From Pseudoalteromonas prydzensis (GTDB lineage: Bacteria > Pseudomonadota > Gammaproteobacteria > Enterobacterales > Alteromonadaceae), in contig NZ_BDDT01000008.1 in the NCBI RefSeq assembly GCF_001661495.1, positions 91,366 through 155,365 of the forward strand: a DNA stretch of 64,000 nucleotides, in the 5' to 3' direction. The notes under the pieces are model-generated. The model was not told where the DNA came from. It made no database searches and saw only the letters and a list, made by a program, of their open reading frames with translations. This document shows positions 29,039 through 39,499 of the stretch, piece by piece (within the stretch, counting starts at the first letter, position 1; every line of letters begins with the position of its first letter). The translations under genes were made by a program, and so were the position numbers.

Positions 29039-32000
29039 TGAAAGCAAAAACGGTCTGTTTTTTTTGTATCCGTAAGTTATGGCAAGTGTGTGCCATAACC
29101 CTGGTATTGCTGGCCGTTGTTGTTTCTGTTCTTAAATATACGCTACCTTACGCCAATGATTACAAGGGAGACCTTGAAGATTACCTGTTTGATAAGTTCG
29201 CTGTTAATTTATCAATAGGTGCGATTTCCGCCAGTTGGCATGGCCAAGGTCCTTCCATCGTATTGGAAGAGATTAGCTTTGAAGATAATAAAACCTCACC
29301 TATTGCACTGACTATTGCTAAAGCCAGCCTTGAATTAAATATATGGGAAACCATTAAAACCCGACAGTTAAAATCCAGTTACTTTGTGATCAACGGCTTT
29401 CATGCCAATGTTGATATGCCGACCATGCTGGATTCAAAAAGCGCTGACGTATCGTTTGAACAAAAAGAGCTGATCGAAGGGTTATTTCTGGGTGAAACCG
29501 GGCATTTTGCGGTTGAAAATAGCAGCCTTAACTTTATATTAGGCGATGGTAAAGAGCGCCGTTTAATTCTTGAAAACATTGTTTGGCAAAACCAACCAGA
29601 ACAACACTTAGGCAGCGGCACACTTGCTGTACCAGGTATTTCAGTGGGCACCTTTGATGCGCGCTTGGCGTTAACAGGCTCAACGCTTGAGACTATGCTA
29701 GGTGATATTTATGTGCAAGCCAGTAATGTTGATGTCTCAAAATGGTTAGCACAATACATCAATACCGAGAAAGAGCAGTTTAATTCAGATATTAATTTAG
29801 AGTCATGGTTAAGCATTGAAAATGGCTTGATCAAAGATGTCACGGTTAAATGGTTACCTAGTTTTATTCATTGGCAGCAAGATACCAAAAGCCACCAATT
29901 TAGTTTAAGTGAAGGGGGCTTTGTGCTTCATCCTTGGCAACAAGGTTGGCGTTTAAAAAGCTCAGGGCTGACGATTGCAAATGATCAACAGCAGTGGCCA
30001 GACTTTCAATTTGAAGCGCAGTTAGATAACAATCAGCAGCAGTTTTGGTTGCAGCAGCTGGATTTTGAGTTAGTGACAAAACTGGCGCAACTCAGTGACT
30101 TTTCAGCATTAGAGCCACTGTTAACGCGACAGCCCAGCGGCCAAGTTGAGCATGCATATTTGCAATTTAGCTCAGCGCAGCAATGGCAATTATGGTTTGA
30201 AGCAAAGCAGCTAGGTTGGCTTGCTAAACAAGGTGTGCCCGCAGTACAAGGGTTATTAGTTGATGGACTGATAAATCAACATCGCGGCCGGATAAACCTG
30301 TTTGGTGAAAATAGTGAACTACTGACAGGTGACACTTTCAGCCAGCCAATTAAATATAATCAGCTTAATATGCAAATTGATTTAGCCAATAGCGAGCAAG
30401 GTTGGCAGATCAGTAGTGACAATATTTGGCTTGATAATGAAGAAGTCACCGTTGCCGCTGAAATGAAGTTAACCTTGGGCGAACAGCCGCGGCTAGACTT
30501 ATATGCAGAAGCATTTGCACCGGATGCCAGTATTGCCAGCCATTATTTCCCACGCCCTGTGATGACTAAAAATTTAGTAGATTACTTAACTGGGGCAATT
30601 AAAGGGGGCGAGCTGACACAGGCGCAAGTGCTGTTTTCTGGGCCGTTAACCGGATTTCCGTTTGCTGATAACTCAGGACAGTTTGAAGTGTTAGCGCAGG
30701 TAGAGAATGCTAATTATCAATTTGCGCCAGATTGGCCTGCAGTAACCAATGGCAGCGCACAATTACATTTTGAAAATCAGCGTATGGATATTTATTCTCA
30801 GCAGGGGCAATTAGTTAATTTAGCTGTTGCTGATGCCGTACATGTCAGCATTGCCGATTTAATGAATGCAGATGTACTCAGTGTAAAAATTAATAAACGT
30901 GCTGATGCGCAAAAGCTGTTACCGTTTTTTCAAGCCACCCCGATTGCGGATCCATTAGCGGATGTATTTGCAGTGATCCAAGGCAAAGGCACTGCCAGTG
31001 CCGATATTGAGTTATTGGTTGATCTTAATGATCTCGATGTAAAAGCCAAAGGCACTGTTAATTTAAACAATCTGCCCGTGTATTTAGCGCAGCCAGGACT
31101 ACAGCTTGAGGGCGTAACTGGCAAGCTACATTTCAATGATGACCAAATTACCTTAAAAAATGCCCAGGCCAGCTGGCTAGGTATGCCACTAAAAGTAAAT
31201 TTTAGTGGTAAAAATATTGCACAAAATTACCGTGCCGACATTGATATAAAAGCACAGTTAGATGCTGATACCTTAATTTCGCATGGCCAAGGTTTATTAA
31301 AAGGTTACTTACAGGGTGAAAGTGAAGTGGCCATAAAGCTGGCGCTCAATTTTTTAACCGATGGTTTTAATTACCGCGCTAATGTGAGTTCGCAACTTGA
31401 AGGACTAAGCAGTGAATTACCAGCCCCCTATAGTAAAAGTGCGGATCAGGTTTGGCCGTTAACTGCGGTTGTTCAAGGCGATGAAATTTCTAATTTGATC
31501 ACGGCTAATATTAATAACAACTTATACTTTAATGGTATTTTAGAGAACAGCAGCGGCGTATTAAATAATGCGCATATCATCTTAGGCAAACAAGACTTAG
31601 GGCTGAACCAGCAAGATTTAAGCGTTGCTATTAACTTAGAGCAAACAGATTTATTACCTTGGCTTGATTTGATCCAGCAGATCATCACTATTAGCCAAGC
31701 AGAGGGTGAGCAACAAGGTGTGTTGCCACCACTAAAAGAAGTTGTCGGTAATATACAGCAATTAACCATAGCCGATATCGCCTTTAATGATTTTGAAATG
31801 CGCTTAGCGCCAGTTGCCAGTGATTTGAGCCTGCGCCTTAACGCCAAAGAACTACGCTCACAAGTATTAATACCACTTGATAAATCAAGTCGGCCAATTC
31901 ATATTGCCAGCGATTATTTACGCGTTAATTTTATACCAACCACGGACGAGCCAGCGCCAGCTGAAACAGCTCAAGACTATAGTTGGCTGAGCGACTTGCC

Positions 32001-32883
32001 GGCCATTGAATTTGAATGTGCTGATTGTAAAGTAGCAAGTTATCAACTCGATAAAGTGAGCGCCTCACTCTATGGTGATGGTCATAAGCTAACTGTGTCA
32101 GAGTTAGTGGTGGATAAAGGCGAGCATATTCTTCGCGCCAAAGGTCAGTGGCAAAATAGCATTAGCCAGTTTAGCGGTAATATGCAAAGTGATGATATCG
32201 GCGAACTATTTGATGAGTTTGATATTACCACGACAGTTAAAGATTCAACGGCAGACATTAAATTTAACTTAGCGTGGCAAGATGCGCCTTATTTATTTGA
32301 TATTGCCAGCCTTAACGGCGATTTAGATTGGCGTTTAGGTGAAGGGCACTTAGCTGAGATAAGCGATGGCGGTGCACGGGTATTCTCATTGCTAAGTCTT
32401 GATTCATTAGTGCGCAAGTTAAAGCTCGACTTTAGAGATGTATTTTCCAAGGGGTTTTTCTATAACAGCCTACAAGGTACTATGCAGCTAGATAAAGGCA
32501 TTGCCTATACTCAAGATACAAAAATGGACGGCGTGCCCGCTGACTTAACGATTAAAGGCCACACTAATCTCAATACTATGGAAATAGATTATGATTTAGC
32601 GGTTGCACCACAAGTTACCTCAAGTATTCCGGTGATCGTGGCGTGGATGGTGAATCCGGTAACTGGGCTTGCCGCATTGGCGATAGATAAAGTAATTCAC
32701 TCGGCGCGGGTTATTTCAGAAATTAACTTTAAAGTGAGCGGCAGTATGAACGACCCAGTTGTGAAAGAAATCGATCGTAAGAGTCGTGAAGTGACACTGC
32801 CACAAGCTGCACAAAATCAACCGCAAGCGTCTACATCACATGAGTTAACACTCAAAGATGCCGCTGCCACAGCCACGCAGTAA
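29038..32883 (+). CDS. yhdP: YhdP-type AsmA-like intermembrane phospholipid transport protein
   Basis: A giant inner-membrane-anchored periplasmic protein of 1281 residues. With TamB and YdbH, the E. coli homologue carries phospholipids to the outer membrane. One N-terminal membrane helix (about 17-36) is followed by long repetitive beta-strand sequence forming the hydrophobic groove. The C-terminal AsmA-like region (about 1100-1240; LNGDLDWRLGEGHLAEISDGGARVFSL is split across strands) is the best conserved. It shares a base with rng and slightly precedes the nitrilase gene. Confidence 0.92.
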   Translation: MKAKTVCFFCIRKLWQVCAITLVLLAVVVSVLKYTLPYANDYKGDLEDYLFDKFAVNLSIGAISASWHGQGPSIVLEEISFEDNKTSPIALTIAKASLELNIWETIKTRQLKSSYFVINGFHANVDMPTMLDSKSADVSFEQKELIEGLFLGETGHFAVENSSLNFILGDGKERRLILENIVWQNQPEQHLGSGTLAVPGISVGTFDARLALTGSTLETMLGDIYVQASNVDVSKWLAQYINTEKEQFNSDINLESWLSIENGLIKDVTVKWLPSFIHWQQDTKSHQFSLSEGGFVLHPWQQGWRLKSSGLTIANDQQQWPDFQFEAQLDNNQQQFWLQQLDFELVTKLAQLSDFSALEPLLTRQPSGQVEHAYLQFSSAQQWQLWFEAKQLGWLAKQGVPAVQGLLVDGLINQHRGRINLFGENSELLTGDTFSQPIKYNQLNMQIDLANSEQGWQISSDNIWLDNEEVTVAAEMKLTLGEQPRLDLYAEAFAPDASIASHYFPRPVMTKNLVDYLTGAIKGGELTQAQVLFSGPLTGFPFADNSGQFEVLAQVENANYQFAPDWPAVTNGSAQLHFENQRMDIYSQQGQLVNLAVADAVHVSIADLMNADVLSVKINKRADAQKLLPFFQATPIADPLADVFAVIQGKGTASADIELLVDLNDLDVKAKGTVNLNNLPVYLAQPGLQLEGVTGKLHFNDDQITLKNAQASWLGMPLKVNFSGKNIAQNYRADIDIKAQLDADTLISHGQGLLKGYLQGESEVAIKLALNFLTDGFNYRANVSSQLEGLSSELPAPYSKSADQVWPLTAVVQGDEISNLITANINNNLYFNGILENSSGVLNNAHIILGKQDLGLNQQDLSVAINLEQTDLLPWLDLIQQIITISQAEGEQQGVLPPLKEVVGNIQQLTIADIAFNDFEMRLAPVASDLSLRLNAKELRSQVLIPLDKSSRPIHIASDYLRVNFIPTTDEPAPAETAQDYSWLSDLPAIEFECADCKVASYQLDKVSASLYGDGHKLTVSELVVDKGEHILRAKGQWQNSISQFSGNMQSDDIGELFDEFDITTTVKDSTADIKFNLAWQDAPYLFDIASLNGDLDWRLGEGHLAEISDGGARVFSLLSLDSLVRKLKLDFRDVFSKGFFYNSLQGTMQLDKGIAYTQDTKMDGVPADLTIKGHTNLNTMEIDYDLAVAPQVTSSIPVIVAWMVNPVTGLAALAIDKVIHSARVISEINFKVSGSMNDPVVKEIDRKSREVTLPQAAQNQPQASTSHELTLKDAAATATQ

Positions 32884-32893
32884 GGAGCAAGCT

Positions 32894-33700
32894 ATGATCG
32901 TCGCGCTGCAAATGTGCTCCGGAGTGTGTGCTGATGCCAACATTGAGCAACTTAACCAGCAATTACAACAACTCCCCACAACTCGGCCATTACTTGTTTG
33001 TTTACCTGAAAGCTTTTTAGTATTTAGTAAAAGCGGCCAACAGACACTCGCGATTGCCAAACAAAGCGATGTTTATATACAGCAATTAGCTGACTTATGT
33101 CGCCTGTATGATATTTGGTTAGCCGCTGGTACATTACCGATTGCCACAAATAATAAATATTTAGCAGCATCTTTATTATTTAATAACCAAGGTGATGTGG
33201 TTGCTCAGTACAACAAGATGCATTTATTTGATGTAGATGTGGCGGACGGTACAGGGGCGTATCGCGAGTCTAACTATACGCAAGCGGGCAATGATATCGT
33301 TGTAGTGGATTCGCCGTTTGGTAAAATAGGCTTAACAGTATGTTATGATCTGCGCTTTAGTGGTTTATTTAGTGCTTTGCAACGTGGCGGAGCTGAAATC
33401 ATTCTAGTGCCCAGCGCTTTTACAACGGTAACCGGCGCCGCTCATTGGCAGCCGTTACTAACAGCGCGGGCAATAGAAACACAAAGTTATGTGATTGCCG
33501 CAGCACAAGCGGGGCAACATGAAAATGGCCGTGCAACATATGGCCACAGCATTATTATTTCTCCTTGGGGCGATGTCCTCAGTGAGCTTGCAGATGGCAT
33601 AGGGTTTATTGGTTGTCAGCCAGATTTAAACCGCTTGCACGCCATTCGTCGAGATATGCCAGTGCAATCTCACCAACGATTTAGAGAGCAATTATTATGA
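32894..33700 (+). CDS. Carbon-nitrogen hydrolase (Nit1/nitrilase superfamily; probable deaminated-glutathione amidase)
   Basis: A 268-residue nitrilase-superfamily enzyme. The catalytic triad is visible: Glu in CLPESF, Lys in [11 protein letters not shown] and Cys in [10 protein letters not shown]. This subfamily hydrolyses deaminated glutathione (metabolite repair). ATG 32894, with AAGGAG 6 bases upstream, is chosen over ATG 32858, which would overlap yhdP. Its stop overlaps the tldD start (ATGA). The yhdP-nit-tldD order is conserved in Vibrio and relatives. Confidence 0.9.
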   Translation: MIVALQMCSGVCADANIEQLNQQLQQLPTTRPLLVCLPESFLVFSKSGQQTLAIAKQSDVYIQQLADLCRLYDIWLAAGTLPIATNNKYLAASLLFNNQGDVVAQYNKMHLFDVDVADGTGAYRESNYTQAGNDIVVVDSPFGKIGLTVCYDLRFSGLFSALQRGGAEIILVPSAFTTVTGAAHWQPLLTARAIETQSYVIAAAQAGQHENGRATYGHSIIISPWGDVLSELADGIGFIGCQPDLNRLHAIRRDMPVQSHQRFREQLL

Positions 33701-35136
33701 ATTCGGTTGAACAGCATTTATTACAAGACAGCCAGCTTACCCGAGAAGAACTCGAAAAAACGCTTGGCTTTATTCATCAGCATAACGTTGATTATGCGGA
33801 TCTGTATTTTCAATCAAGCCACCATGAATCATGGGTGCTGGAAGACGGCTTAGTAAAAGAAGGTTCATACAACGTTGAACGCGGCGTTGGCGTACGTGCC
33901 GTAAGCGGTGAAAAAACGGGTTTTTCGTACTCTGATGCGATTAACCTCGAAGCCCTAAATAAAGCCGCCACCGCCGCGCGTAGTATTGCCGAAGCAGGCG
34001 AAAGCAAAGCTATTCAGGTATTTAGTGATGTGGCAGCAAAGCAGCAGTTTGCACCGCTACAACCAATTCAAAGCATGACAGATACCGACAAAGTCAGTTT
34101 ATTACGTGAGCTTGAAAACTATATTCGCGAACTTGCACCCGATGCAGAGCAAGTGATCAGCTCTATGTCAGCAGTCTATGAAGAAGTATTAATTGCCGCC
34201 AGTGATGGCACCTTCGCTACCGATATTCGCCCATTGATCCGTTTAAACTGCTCTGTGTTATTAGAGAAAAACGGCCGTCGTGAACGCGGTGGTGCAGGCG
34301 GCGGTGCGCGTTTAGATTATGGTTATTTTAAAGAATTAGTAGAGGGTAAACCACGTTGGATGGAATACGCCGAAGAAGCAGTACGCCAAGCTAAAGTAAA
34401 CCTAGAAGCCATTGATGCTCCAGCGGGCACTATGGAAGTGGTATTGGGTAATGGTTGGCCAGGGGTATTACTGCATGAAGCGGTAGGCCATGGTTTAGAA
34501 GGCGATTTTAACCGTAAAGGTGCATCAGCGTTTAGCGGCAAAGTAGGTGAAAAAGTCGCATCAGAGCTGTGTACTGTGGTTGATGATGGCACTATTGCCG
34601 ATCGTCGTGGTTCACTGAATGTGGATGATGAAGGCACGCCAGCAGCCTACAATGTGCTAATTGAAAACGGCATTTTAAAAGGCTATATGCAAGATAAGAT
34701 GAACGCGCGTTTGATGGGCGTTAATCCAACGGGTAACGCACGCCGTGAATCATACGCGCATTTACCTATGCCACGTATGACCAACACGTATATGTTAGGC
34801 GGTGTGCACAGCCAAGCCGATATTATCAGCACAGTTAAAAAGGGTATTTTTGCCCCTAACTTTGGTGGCGGCCAAGTCGATATTACTTCTGGCAAGTTTG
34901 TATTTAGTGCCTCAGAAGCCTACTTAATTGAGAACGGTAAAATTACTCAACCAATCAAAGGTGCTACTTTAATTGGTAATGGCCCTGAGGTTATGCAACA
35001 AATCTCTATGGTAGGTAATGACTTAGCCCTTGATAAAGGTGTCGGCGTGTGCGGTAAAGATGGTCAAAGTGTACCAGTAGGCGTAGGCCAACCAAGTTTG
35101 AAAATTGATAACTTAACTGTGGGTGGTACAGCTTAA
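33697..35136 (+). CDS. tldD: Metalloprotease TldD
   Basis: TldD pairs with TldE (PmbA) to form a zinc protease that degrades unfolded peptides and trims modified peptides such as microcin B17 and CcdA. The metal motif [11 protein letters not shown] is near residue 263. Also typical are [30 protein letters not shown] and the C-terminal [17 protein letters not shown]. At 479 aa it is full length. A second, decayed copy of one internal segment lies about 6 kb downstream at 40780-40868. Confidence 0.96.
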   Translation: MNSVEQHLLQDSQLTREELEKTLGFIHQHNVDYADLYFQSSHHESWVLEDGLVKEGSYNVERGVGVRAVSGEKTGFSYSDAINLEALNKAATAARSIAEAGESKAIQVFSDVAAKQQFAPLQPIQSMTDTDKVSLLRELENYIRELAPDAEQVISSMSAVYEEVLIAASDGTFATDIRPLIRLNCSVLLEKNGRRERGGAGGGARLDYGYFKELVEGKPRWMEYAEEAVRQAKVNLEAIDAPAGTMEVVLGNGWPGVLLHEAVGHGLEGDFNRKGASAFSGKVGEKVASELCTVVDDGTIADRRGSLNVDDEGTPAAYNVLIENGILKGYMQDKMNARLMGVNPTGNARRESYAHLPMPRMTNTYMLGGVHSQADIISTVKKGIFAPNFGGGQVDITSGKFVFSASEAYLIENGKITQPIKGATLIGNGPEVMQQISMVGNDLALDKGVGVCGKDGQSVPVGVGQPSLKIDNLTVGGTA

Positions 35137-35150
35137 TTTTTAGTTGAATA

Positions 35151-35180
35151 ACAAGGTAAAATACAGTGATTTTACCTTGT
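35151..35180. terminator. Hairpin between tldD and the convergent glycosyltransferase gene
   Basis: A perfect 12-base stem, ACAAGGTAAAAT (35151-35162) with ATTTTACCTTGT (35169-35180), has a 6-base loop. It lies between convergent stop codons and probably acts on both strands, although no long T run follows. Confidence 0.6.
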
Positions 35181-35185
35181 ATTCA

Positions 35186-36025
35186 CTATCGTGATACGCA
35201 GGCACCACTTACTGCTTTAATTAAAGCGTTTGGTAGCGAGTATTTTTGATAAACCTTTTCTAAAAACTGCTGCCACGCTACATGTTTTAACCGTTGTATT
35301 TCTGGTTGTGGAATTATATCTTTATATAATAAAGCAAAATCTTTTAAAAATTGCAGATCACGACGTCGATTATTTTTTGCATAACCTTTACCTGCGTAGT
35401 GAATAAAATCAGCCTGTAGGTAGCTGTCTTGACCAAACATATCCATCCGATTAAAGCGACAATCAATTGCTTGGTGTTTTAGCCGCTGCTGAAAAATCAC
35501 ATAATTGAACAGGGTTTGCTCATAAAAGCGGATCTCGTTACAGATAGCTTGTAGGCTATTCAAATCGAGGTGGTTAAATAATTGGCATGGCTTTGAAATT
35601 AGCATAACGCCAACATTATAGTAATGCACACCTGCGTCGTGCTGTGGCCAAGTTATACTACCTAGTTGTTTTTCTATTAATTGTTTTTCTATATGGCGAT
35701 CACAATGCATTCCTTCATCCAACATATAAATAGTATCTAAATCGCAATACTCCTGAAAAATATCTTCGGCGCTGGGTGAAATAAGAATATCAGCGTCTAC
35801 ATATAAAACACGGTCATACTGCTTTAAGAGCTCACCTATACGTAACTTTTCAGCCCAAGCGGGATTTGCCCCATATTTTGGCTGATGTATATGTATTGGA
35901 TAGTGTAGTGAATCAGAAATAATTAAGTCTGCACCCACTCGCTTGGCATAACATTTAAAGCTATGGATAGCGGCTTGGTACATGGGATTATCACCTATAG
36001 CTAAGGTGAAAATAGCTAATTTCAA
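35186..36025 (-). CDS. Putative glycosyltransferase (GT-A fold, family 8-like)
   Basis: A 279-residue cytoplasmic protein. The N-terminus MKLAIFTLAIGDNPMY opens a nucleotide-sugar-binding fold. A DxD metal motif is in RVLYVDADILIS (near residue 95), NVGVMLISK matches the acceptor strand of GT8-like enzymes, and HYAGKGY resembles the C-terminal H-x-x-G metal/phosphate motif. The donor and acceptor are unknown. It is a single gene convergent with tldD and divergent from the TonB receptor block. A role in surface glycan decoration is inference. Confidence 0.65.
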   Translation of the reverse strand: MKLAIFTLAIGDNPMYQAAIHSFKCYAKRVGADLIISDSLHYPIHIHQPKYGANPAWAEKLRIGELLKQYDRVLYVDADILISPSAEDIFQEYCDLDTIYMLDEGMHCDRHIEKQLIEKQLGSITWPQHDAGVHYYNVGVMLISKPCQLFNHLDLNSLQAICNEIRFYEQTLFNYVIFQQRLKHQAIDCRFNRMDMFGQDSYLQADFIHYAGKGYAKNNRRRDLQFLKDFALLYKDIIPQPEIQRLKHVAWQQFLEKVYQKYSLPNALIKAVSGACVSR

Positions 36026-36343
36026 AGTTTATGCCTTTAAGTAATACACTGTATATGAATCAGGTAAATATTATCACAAAAAAACTGTTAGGTTACTTCT
36101 TATGAGTGGTTATTAGTTGTTTGTAAAGTTTGTTTTAAATTCACCTAACTTTCTTTCGAGCATCGCTTCTTAACGACCTGCCAGAACTTGAAAATCTTCA
36201 AACTACAGCTTTGCTCTAATGGCTAAGATAAATTGCCAACTTGCTATCACATTTACATTTTAGCGACTTTTTAGTCACATTCGCTTTGCTAGACTCCTTA
36301 CATTCATCACAGCGCTATAGTTGATTTTTGTAAGGAGAGTAAA
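36026..36343. other. Intergenic region upstream of the TonB-receptor block
   Basis: 318 bases with no gene. The region is AT-rich and contains no clear Fur-type 19-bp palindrome. A good ribosome-binding site (AAGGAGAG, 36332-36339) lies at its end, serving the short leader frame. Promoters could not be assigned with confidence. Confidence 0.35.
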
Positions 36344-36400
36344 ATGAGCAGGCAGTTAAAAGAGGTCGTGTGGTTAACAATTAAGGGGATAGCGATATGA
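36344..36400 (+). CDS. 18-codon leader ORF coupled to the TonB-dependent receptor gene
   Basis: A short frame, MSRQLKEVVWLTIKGIAI, starts at ATG 36344 with AAGGAGAG 4 bases upstream, the best ribosome-binding site in the region. Its stop overlaps the receptor ATG (ATGA). The peptide resembles the first residues of the receptor (M-x-x-QL-x-x-hh-WLT), so it may be a decayed duplicate of the receptor's 5' end that now couples translation. Whether the peptide itself has a role is unknown. Confidence 0.45.
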   Translation: MSRQLKEVVWLTIKGIAI

Positions 36401-38781
36401 ACGGGCAATTAAGACGGCTATTGTGGTTGACCTTGTGGGTATTGCTAATTGGTTTGCCATTATTTAGCCATGCTGCTGAGGCGCCAGGGGCGCTGACCTT
36501 TATAGTAAAAGATCACGCAACTGACCGGCCTTTGGCAAATGTGCAGATCACTATCAAGAAACGAGAAACCGCATTCACGCAAACTTTAGCAACCGATCAA
36601 CAAGGTCGCATCACTGCAGCACAACTTGACTCAGGCCTTTACTCAGTCAACGTAGCCAAAAGCGGCTTTGCTTCATTGTATGAGTCCAGTGTGCGTGTCG
36701 TTACACGTAAAAATATTAAGCTAGAATTCGAGCTGAGAGAGCAAACTATTGAAGTTGTAGAAGTGCGGGCACAGCAAGCTGATGTATTTTCGTCTGGTTC
36801 TAGTACTTATCTTGACAGAGAGTCGCTACGAAGTGCGGTTGGCGGTGGTGCGGATCCATTGCTGTCGTTGGATGGCTTGCCAGGGCTTGCATCCGACAGT
36901 GAATTTGCAAGTTTCAGTGTTCGCGGCCGTGGACCAAGAGATAATTTGTTATTCGTTGATGACTTTCCTTTTGATAAAGCGATACATTTTGATGCGACAT
37001 TAGGCGAAGAACAAGATGTTGGTGGAGGCGGCCGCTTCTCGATTTTTGCACCAAACGTTATTAGTGGTGCTGAATTTTCCCCCGGTGGCTGGGGACCAGC
37101 TTATGGGGGCCGTGCAGCATCGCTACTGCAACTCGATGTCGCCGATGGCAATCCAAGCCCTTCAGCAAGCTTTCGTTATGATCTTGCCGGTTATGAAGTA
37201 GGTTACGATGGGCCTATGGGTATTACTGATGATGCAACTATGCTTTTTTCTGCAAGACGATTGGACTTTGGTGCTTTGTTTGAAACCATTGAAGAGCTAG
37301 ATATTGGGGAACCAGTATTAAGGGACGTGATACTAAAATCGGTCATTCCCATCAATCAAGATAACACTATTGAAATTTTGCTAATAGATACTCACGAAGA
37401 CTATACTCGCGGCGTTAAACACGTTGCCGAATCACCTAATTTTGAAGATACAGCGCTGCAAGACTCTGAGCAAGATAGTGATTTATATGGTCTTACATGG
37501 CGAACTTTACTCGGTGAAACTGCAGTTTGGACTAATAAGTTTTACTATCGCAACAGTGATAAAGTGAGTTCAGAAGGTGAAGCTTATCCTGATCTAGTAC
37601 CAGCAGAAACACCAGCCTCAGATTACCCAGTAAGGGAGGATATTATAACCATTACTGAAGGTGAAACTGAGCTTGGCTGGCGAAGCGATTTTGAGACTGT
37701 AAACCAATGGGGGTTGTTCAGTGCTGGGCTACGAATAACGCAGATAGAGCTGGACTACAGCACCGTTTTAGATGGTGATTGGAATCGCTATGTCTACGAT
37801 GAGGATGACTTTAGGCCAGATCCTGAACAATACTATATTGTACTGACGCCTGAGAGCATCGACTCCACAATGAACCAGAAAGAAACCAGCTATGTTGGCT
37901 ACGTAGATCAAGTTTTTGAATTTGGTGATTGGGATTTTGGTACTGGATTACGCTTCGAACGGGATGGTTTTGCTGATGAAAGTTTTGCATCGCCAAGATT
38001 TAACGTTAATTGGCAGCCGAGCAAAACAGTTAGATATTTTGCAACAGCAGGGCTCTTTCATCAATCGCCACGGTATTTAGAGCTTGCAGCGAACGAATCC
38101 AATGACCTTAAGACCGAAAAAATCACCCACGCGAGTGTTGGTTTCAAATACTTTCCGAGCAGTAATTGGTCACTGTTAAGCGAAGCTTATTATCAAAATC
38201 TCGACGATCTAGTGGTTGATCTTGATCGAACCAGCGGAACGTATGCAAACATTGGTGATGGCACCTCGTATGGTATTGATTTTGTCCTTAATGGTGCAAT
38301 TTATGAAGGTCTTTACGCGAGCGCAACCTATTCTTACAATGATGCTGTCATAGATCGTAAAGATGGTCGGGGTGATGTAGCCGCTGAATTTAGTCGTGAG
38401 CATGTTGCTACTCTAGGTTTGATCTGGGAGATCAGCGATCGCTGGAAAGTCGCAGGGCGCTACAAATATCTTTCTGGTAGGCCAGATGACGAATTTATAA
38501 TTCATTCAGACGTATTGGGGCCAGGACAACCTTTACGTTATTCTAAAGAGATCACTGAGCGTAATGTTGGTCGCAAAAGTGGTTCCGGTTCGTTGAACCT
38601 TCGCGTTGACTATCGACGTGCGTTTGGCCCCATAGATGTAACTGCTTTTCTCGATGTTATTAATGTCACGGCAGCATCATCAAGTGACGACACTGAGTTT
38701 GACTACCGCCGAGGCATTGAAGTCGTAGACGATAGCGAAGCAGAGCCACTCATAGGCTTGCGATTAGATTATGCATGGTAA
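36397..38781 (+). CDS. TonB-dependent outer-membrane receptor
   Basis: A 794-residue receptor for energised uptake across the outer membrane. The signal peptide ends around SHAAEA. A carboxypeptidase-regulatory-like (CarbopepD_reg) domain lies at about 30-112 and the plug domain at about 125-240 (DPLLSLDGLPGLASDSEF, FSVRGRGPRDNLLFVD). A 22-strand barrel with C-terminal LRLDYAW follows; the final Trp is typical for BAM insertion. The substrate is unknown. It is directly followed by a response regulator and a kinase, so the three genes probably form a self-regulated uptake unit. Confidence 0.88.
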   Translation: MNGQLRRLLWLTLWVLLIGLPLFSHAAEAPGALTFIVKDHATDRPLANVQITIKKRETAFTQTLATDQQGRITAAQLDSGLYSVNVAKSGFASLYESSVRVVTRKNIKLEFELREQTIEVVEVRAQQADVFSSGSSTYLDRESLRSAVGGGADPLLSLDGLPGLASDSEFASFSVRGRGPRDNLLFVDDFPFDKAIHFDATLGEEQDVGGGGRFSIFAPNVISGAEFSPGGWGPAYGGRAASLLQLDVADGNPSPSASFRYDLAGYEVGYDGPMGITDDATMLFSARRLDFGALFETIEELDIGEPVLRDVILKSVIPINQDNTIEILLIDTHEDYTRGVKHVAESPNFEDTALQDSEQDSDLYGLTWRTLLGETAVWTNKFYYRNSDKVSSEGEAYPDLVPAETPASDYPVREDIITITEGETELGWRSDFETVNQWGLFSAGLRITQIELDYSTVLDGDWNRYVYDEDDFRPDPEQYYIVLTPESIDSTMNQKETSYVGYVDQVFEFGDWDFGTGLRFERDGFADESFASPRFNVNWQPSKTVRYFATAGLFHQSPRYLELAANESNDLKTEKITHASVGFKYFPSSNWSLLSEAYYQNLDDLVVDLDRTSGTYANIGDGTSYGIDFVLNGAIYEGLYASATYSYNDAVIDRKDGRGDVAAEFSREHVATLGLIWEISDRWKVAGRYKYLSGRPDDEFIIHSDVLGPGQPLRYSKEITERNVGRKSGSGSLNLRVDYRRAFGPIDVTAFLDVINVTAASSSDDTEFDYRRGIEVVDDSEAEPLIGLRLDYAW

Positions 38782-38794
38782 GGGAGCATAGAAA

Positions 38795-39499
38795 ATGGTA
38801 AACGCACTCAGTGCAACGCCTATCAGAGCTTTGATTGTCGAAGATAACCGCGACATTTGTGAAAACATTGCCGCCTATCTCGAACAGCACAGTTATATAC
38901 TGGATTTTGCCTATGATGGTATCAGTGCGATGCACTTAGCGTTGACCACTTCGTTTGATGTGATTGTTCTTGATTTGATGCTGCCAGGGATGGACGGCCT
39001 AAGTTTTTGCCAAAAGTTACGAGCGGATGCCAAACTAGAAACCCCTGTACTTATGCTAACGGCCAGAGACACGCTGGATGATAAACTGAAGGGGTTTGCG
39101 GCGGGAGCCGATGACTATTTGGTCAAGCCATTTGCATTACAAGAGCTACATGCAAGACTGCAAGCGCTGTACAAACGCAGTCATGGAAAAACCGATAACC
39201 TGTTAATTGTCGGCGAACTGACTCTAAATAAATCCACTTTACAAGTTCATCGCGCGGGGCGATGTGTCGAGCTCAACCCAACAGGCATGAAATTACTGCA
39301 ACGATTAATGGAACAGGCGCCGTCAGTAGTGGCCCGCGATACGCTTGAAACTTTGTTGTGGGCTGACGAACGTCCCGATGGTGATGCGCTTCGTTCCCAT
39401 ATGTACAAGTTACGACAAGCTATCGATAGGCCGTTTGATAGTCCGCTGATCCACACTGTGCATCGTATCGGATATCGAATTGCAGAGGATAAGCAATAA
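38795..39499 (+). CDS. OmpR/PhoB-family response regulator
   Basis: A 234-residue DNA-binding response regulator. The receiver domain (about 10-125) has acidic residues in IVEDN, the phospho-Asp in VLDLMLPGMDG, Thr/Ser in MLTARD and Lys in YLVKPF. A winged-helix effector domain (about 140-230) ends in HTVHRIGYRI. It lies 13 bases after the receptor and shares a base (TAATG) with the kinase gene, so it is almost certainly co-transcribed. The probable target is the receptor operon or its ligand pathway. Confidence 0.93.
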   Translation: MVNALSATPIRALIVEDNRDICENIAAYLEQHSYILDFAYDGISAMHLALTTSFDVIVLDLMLPGMDGLSFCQKLRADAKLETPVLMLTARDTLDDKLKGFAAGADDYLVKPFALQELHARLQALYKRSHGKTDNLLIVGELTLNKSTLQVHRAGRCVELNPTGMKLLQRLMEQAPSVVARDTLETLLWADERPDGDALRSHMYKLRQAIDRPFDSPLIHTVHRIGYRIAEDKQ

